Of a stretch of DNA of 16,773 nt, positions 13,471-16,773 are shown piece by piece. Position numbers and translations under genes: made by a program. Source of the stretch: JAADHY01 sp964428935 (lineage in GTDB: Bacteria > Planctomycetota > Planctomycetia > Planctomycetales > Planctomycetaceae); the NCBI GenBank assembly GCA_964428935.1, contig CAYSAG010000090.1, positions 1 to 16,773 on the forward strand. The letters are read 5' to 3'. The notes beneath the pieces were generated by a model. The model searched no databases and had not been told where the DNA came from. It worked only from the letters and a program-made list of their open reading frames with translations. The number at the start of each line of letters is the position of its first letter. Position 1 is the stretch's first letter.

Positions 13471-14823
13471 TCAGAACCCCAATCCGATTCCGTTCAGAAC
13501 GCCCGTCTCAATGGTTCCGTCGGTGACGTTGAACATGGTCGGGAACCGCTTCGCCCACTCCTCGTTCGCGGCGGGGCAGTACTGTCGCCCGTTGCCTTCA
13601 ATGGCGGCCACGGTCGGAATGTGAGCGGCCAGGCTGGCGGAATGCAGAAAGGCGTAGCCGGGCAAGGTGAGGTCTTGCACGCAGAGAAACATGTCGAACT
13701 TTTGCGCGGCGGCCGCCAGGCACAGCGACTCGCCGTGGCCTTTGCACGTCTTCAGGGCGACGCCGGAGTAACCCATGTCTCGGGCCAGCAGCAGCGAGTC
13801 GTAGTCGACCAGCGACTCGTCAATGACGACCGGCTTCAGCTCGGCAGCCCGGTGCATTTTGTTCTCGGGGTGAGCTTCCAGGTTTCGGTGCGTGGGCTGC
13901 TCAATGTACTGAATTCGGTCGTAGGCGGCCGGGTTTTGCTCACGCACCTTGTTCAGGAACTCCAGCACGTAGTCGACGTTCTCGCACTTTTCGTTGAAGT
14001 CGAGCGAGTAGAACCACTGCTGACAGCCGCGTTGAGCTTGAGCCTGAGCGGCGACGCGGTCCACGGCCAGGACGCGGTCAATGTCCCACTGCAAGTCGTC
14101 GCCGGCCAGTTTGATTTTGAGGTGCGTCAGGCCGTTGGCCAAAATCCATTCCGGAAGCGTCTCCGGCAACCCGTCGCCAATTCGTTCCGTCAGGTCCGAC
14201 TCGGTCAACGGGTCCAGCGAGCCAATCAGGTGGTACAAGGGCAGACGCGGCCGCGGCTGGCCCAGAATGTACTTGTCCAAGTACTCTCCCTGGAACTGCT
14301 CGTCCAGGTACTCCGACAAGTCGTAGTTCATGAACTCCTGGGACAGAGCGGCGTAGCTGTGGACCTCGTTCACCCGGCCGTAGGCGTCGTGCAGAGCGGC
14401 GTCCAGCGGACTGGTTGCGACCAACTGAGCGAGCACGGGCATGGGTTCGTCGTACCCGAGCCGCTCGACCAACCGCTGAGCCATGTGGTCGTACTCGGCC
14501 GACAAGTGGTAAACAATGTCCAGCGGGTGACCGAACTCCGGGTAGTCGTTCGCCAGCTCGACCGCTTCCTCGGCCAACTTGACCATGGCCTCGGCCGTCT
14601 GCTCCGCCGTCAGCCCGGCCGACGGCCACGCCCAAACGCCTGCCGCGGGCATGCTGCCCAAGCCGTTTGCGTGTTTGCCTCGCCGGTTCTCGACGACCGC
14701 GTCAATGTTAATCAGCGTGAAGCCGTCCATGACCCGGCCGCCGAACTTGAGCGGCGTGCGAAACGCCACCTGCTCCACGGCCAACGCTACCTCGACAATG
14801 CGGATGTCCGTCGCTTTTCGCAT
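13471..14823 (-). CDS. mandelate racemase/muconate lactonizing enzyme family protein (enolase superfamily)
   Basis: This 450-residue enolase-superfamily enzyme abstracts a proton alpha to a carboxylate with Mg2+ help. ATG 14823 has GAGG 8 nt upstream. The barrel motifs are intact: KIK (K236, K238) on strand 2, metal ligands D275 (DFNE), E308 (YIEQP) and D335/E336 (VIDES), and K358 in ALKTCKGHG as the opposing base. The cap domain occupies about 1-200 and is unusually long, with a segment around 155-190 rich in acidic and aromatic residues. Paired lysines suggest a racemase, dehydratase or lactonizing type, but the substrate cannot be named. It lies 146 nt downstream of the COG2232-like ATP-grasp gene on the same strand and could be cotranscribed. 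Similar proteins are common in planctomycetes (from memory). Confidence 0.92.
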   Translation of the reverse strand: MRKATDIRIVEVALAVEQVAFRTPLKFGGRVMDGFTLINIDAVVENRRGKHANGLGSMPAAGVWAWPSAGLTAEQTAEAMVKLAEEAVELANDYPEFGHPLDIVYHLSAEYDHMAQRLVERLGYDEPMPVLAQLVATSPLDAALHDAYGRVNEVHSYAALSQEFMNYDLSEYLDEQFQGEYLDKYILGQPRPRLPLYHLIGSLDPLTESDLTERIGDGLPETLPEWILANGLTHLKIKLAGDDLQWDIDRVLAVDRVAAQAQAQRGCQQWFYSLDFNEKCENVDYVLEFLNKVREQNPAAYDRIQYIEQPTHRNLEAHPENKMHRAAELKPVVIDESLVDYDSLLLARDMGYSGVALKTCKGHGESLCLAAAAQKFDMFLCVQDLTLPGYAFLHSASLAAHIPTVAAIEGNGRQYCPAANEEWAKRFPTMFNVTDGTIETGVLNGIGLGF

Positions 14824-14969
14824 CAGACGCCTCGTCCACTTTCCCGAGCTAGCCAATGAACCGTTCCGCTTTGGCGGCCATGTTACCCCGGCCGCGCACC
14901 GGTCGCAAGAAACGGCACGGAGCGGGGCCGCGCCGGCCGCAGCCGCGAAGCGGCGTCGACGTGAGCGGC

Positions 14970-16571
14970 CTACAGCAACAAGCCGCCCAGGTCGGCCTGG
15001 AGCGTCTGCACCTTGTCCTGCAACGACTCCACGCACCGCTGGAGCGTCGCTTCCTCGACCAGCACCGTGCAGACCGGCTCGCCCGCACCAACCCGACTGC
15101 CGGCCGGCGGCACGTCGGCCAGCCACCGCCGTTCGAACTGGTCCGGAGTGTGGGGCGACTGCAGTCGACCGGACAGTTCGACCCCGCTCACCAGCGGCTC
15201 GGCCGCGTAAAGCACGCGCTTGAGCACCCGCCGTTCGCACCGGGCCAGTACGGACCAGGCCAGCCAGCCCGGGCCGCCGTCGGGTCGACACTGTGCGGCG
15301 GCCGACCGAACCGCTCCGCCGGCGCCGCGAACGCCGCGCGCCGGGCCGTTCGGTGTCGTCACGTCCGTTTGCCGAGCCGTCCTTCGGGTGCAGACACGCC
15401 GTTCCGAGACGTCCAACTTCAGAACGTCCCTCAGCGTCCCGCCTTCGCAAAGACTCGCGTGCCACCTCAGCAAAGCCACTCCCGCTGCTCGCTCGAAAAC
15501 CTCAACCGAAGCGGTGTACCGCGGGTTGACCTCCACCAGCCACAGCCGGCGGCCGTCCCAGACGAAGTCGCAGCCGAACAGGCCGCGCAGTTGAAAGGCC
15601 GCCGTCACCGCCTGGCCGGCCCGCTCCGCCTGTTCGAACGCCGTCCAGGGTAGGTGGTCGGTTGAGGGAAGAGCGACTGCCGACGCAGCGGCCCGGCTCC
15701 GGCCGCGAGCTGCGTCCTCGTTGTGGACCGACGTCTGACCAACCGGCGGCCAACCGCTGGCCGGCTTGCCGCTCGGCCTGTCCGTCTCGCTCTCGCCGCT
15801 CGGTTCGCACACGGCCGTCGCAGACGGACGGTCCGGAAGCGGGCCGACCCCGAGCGGCCCGAACGAACCGACGTAAACGAACGAGCGGCCGAGCGGCTCG
15901 GACGAAGCGCGACACGGCGTCGGCAAGCCAACCAACTGCTGGGTCAGTCCCACCAAAGCGGCGTGGGTTCCGTCGGCCACGAAAACGGCCGAAACGGGCA
16001 AGCCCGGCACAAGACGCTGAAAAAACTGGCGGCACGAGACCGGGCCGCCGTCCCACACCCGAACGCCCACTCCGCCCGCTCCGGCCAACGGTTTGAGCAA
16101 CCACGAGCCGTCGGGCTCCGGCGGCGAGCAAAACGGTCGCAGAGCAGGGCAGGGGACTTTGTCGTGCAACGCCCGCGCCACCCGCCACGGACTCCGCACC
16201 GCCCGCAGCGCGTCCGCGTCCACTCCCCACAACCGACACCGCCGGCTCAGTCGACGCACCACCGCCGGTCGGTTCTCCAAGGGCCCGACGAAAACGAGCC
16301 GTTCGGGCGAGCGGTCAGCGGTCCAGTCCAAAGCCTGCCGCCAGCTCGACACTCCCACCACGCTTTCGGCCAGCCGCCGCAGGTCCTCGTCGACGTAACG
16401 CGCCACCGCCACGCAGCGGAAGCCGGCTCGACGCAGCGACTCGACCGCCGCCCGCGGCGACGCTCCCACGGCGACCACCAGCGGCCGACTCTGTTCGGAC
16501 GAGCCGTCCCCCTGCCGGCGGCGGTTGCCGGTCGGCACGTTCTCGCACCGCGTTGCGCCAGCTCGTCCCAT
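14970..16571 (-). CDS. ATP-grasp protein, COG2232-like (C1-cofactor-associated)
   Basis: This is a 533-residue ATP-grasp protein. ATG 16571 has GGGGA 7 nt upstream. A Rossmann-like pre-ATP-grasp domain starts at VVAVGASPRAAVESLRRAG (32-50). ATP-binding WLLKPLAGAGGVGVRVW (157-173) supplies K160, and VEVNPRYTASVE (346-357) gives E347, N349 and R351. Residues about 245-307 are a low-complexity Pro/Ser/Arg insertion. Around 455-505, LYAAEPL then DVPPAGSRVGAGEPVCTV resembles a lipoyl/biotinyl-like fold but lacks the modified lysine. A short coiled coil (about 508-527) ends the chain. This layout recalls COG2232, the Orf17-type protein encoded with tetrahydromethanopterin/methanofuran C1 genes in methylotrophs and planctomycetes. 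Its reaction is unestablished to my knowledge; a role in cofactor side-chain ligation is inferred. The MfnD-like gene at 12348-13469 supports that context. Confidence 0.82.
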   Translation of the reverse strand: MGRAGATRCENVPTGNRRRQGDGSSEQSRPLVVAVGASPRAAVESLRRAGFRCVAVARYVDEDLRRLAESVVGVSSWRQALDWTADRSPERLVFVGPLENRPAVVRRLSRRCRLWGVDADALRAVRSPWRVARALHDKVPCPALRPFCSPPEPDGSWLLKPLAGAGGVGVRVWDGGPVSCRQFFQRLVPGLPVSAVFVADGTHAALVGLTQQLVGLPTPCRASSEPLGRSFVYVGSFGPLGVGPLPDRPSATAVCEPSGESETDRPSGKPASGWPPVGQTSVHNEDAARGRSRAAASAVALPSTDHLPWTAFEQAERAGQAVTAAFQLRGLFGCDFVWDGRRLWLVEVNPRYTASVEVFERAAGVALLRWHASLCEGGTLRDVLKLDVSERRVCTRRTARQTDVTTPNGPARGVRGAGGAVRSAAAQCRPDGGPGWLAWSVLARCERRVLKRVLYAAEPLVSGVELSGRLQSPHTPDQFERRWLADVPPAGSRVGAGEPVCTVLVEEATLQRCVESLQDKVQTLQADLGGLLL

Positions 16572-16665
16572 TCGTTTTCCCCAGGGTTGAACCTCGCGGC
16601 AACACGCCGCCCCGCAGTCGGGTCTTAGCGTGCGGGAACCTCCACCGCGGTGTCCCCTGCCGTAG

Positions 16666-16686
16666 GGGCACCCCTAGTGGGTGCCC
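16666..16686. repeat. palindromic interspersed repeat, copy 1
   Basis: GGGCACCC-CTAGT-GGGTGCCC is a perfect 8-bp inverted repeat, preceded by CGTAG. It belongs to the same element as copy 2 at 16709-16729 and lies in the region upstream of the ATP-grasp gene at 14970-16571. Confidence 0.85.
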
Positions 16687-16708
16687 GGTGCGGAAACACC
16701 AATCGTAA

Positions 16709-16729
16709 GGGCACCCCTGGTTGGTGCCC
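16709..16729. repeat. palindromic interspersed repeat, copy 2
   Basis: GGGCACC-CCTGGTT-GGTGCCC is a 7-bp inverted repeat preceded by CGTAA, 43 bp after copy 1. The stem is kept while the loop differs, suggesting the structure matters more than the sequence. Confidence 0.85.
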
Positions 16730-16773
16730 CCGTGTGTGGTTGCCCACGACGTCGCCCCGTGGGCCCTTCCATT

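Noticed and set aside
14824..15465. N-terminal extension of the enolase-family protein
   Set aside because: The extension overlaps the coding region of the ATP-grasp gene in another frame, while ATG 14823 has a good ribosome binding site and the family-like N-terminus.

Overview
The window looks like a high-GC planctomycete chromosome fragment, probably a draft or metagenome assembly because it carries a run of exactly 100 N. Pointers to Planctomycetota are a secreted sulfatase, a fused 3-dehydroquinate dehydratase/shikimate dehydrogenase-like protein, two ATP-grasp genes of the kind that travel with methanofuran/tetrahydromethanopterin C1 genes, and clusters of short palindromic intergenic repeats. 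This placement is inference from gene content. The window contains eight complete protein genes, one 5'-truncated protein gene, one tRNA, and one structured RNA that I interpret as a retron.

Layout. 1-881: 3' part of a neutral-ceramidase-like hydrolase (+). 882-1941: no protein gene; it holds tRNA-Cys(GCA) on the minus strand with its own terminator, and a three-copy 24-bp tandem repeat that resembles part of that tRNA. 1942-6509 (-): aroDE-like fusion, prepilin peptidase and sulfatase, read in that order. 6510-6948: repeat-filled spacer. 6949-8973 (-): mutL with an intact endonuclease motif. 9250-10515 (-): retron-type reverse transcriptase. 10774-10951 (-): predicted retron msr-msd RNA with its own promoter. 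11122-11304: heptamer array interrupted by the N gap. 11467-12168 (+): M50 site-2 protease. 12348-13469 (+): MfnD-like ATP-grasp ligase. 13471-14823 (-): enolase-superfamily enzyme. 14970-16571 (-): second ATP-grasp protein (COG2232-like). 16572-16773: spacer with two palindromic repeats.

The main discovery candidate is the retron. Upstream of the reverse transcriptase lies a 178-nt element bounded by a 22-nt imperfect inverted repeat (a1/a2). Inside it are an unpaired G directly after a1, two msr-like stem-loops, and a 17-pair-long msd-like hairpin. A promoter-like sequence is placed so that transcription would begin at the first base of a1. No recognisable effector gene accompanies it. The nearest downstream gene on the same strand is mutL, and the predicted msDNA stem carries tandem G.T mispairs, so a link to mismatch repair is a testable idea. 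The right end appears to be part of a methanofuran-type cofactor region. The minus-strand block aroDE-prepilin peptidase-sulfatase has short gaps but no obvious shared function.
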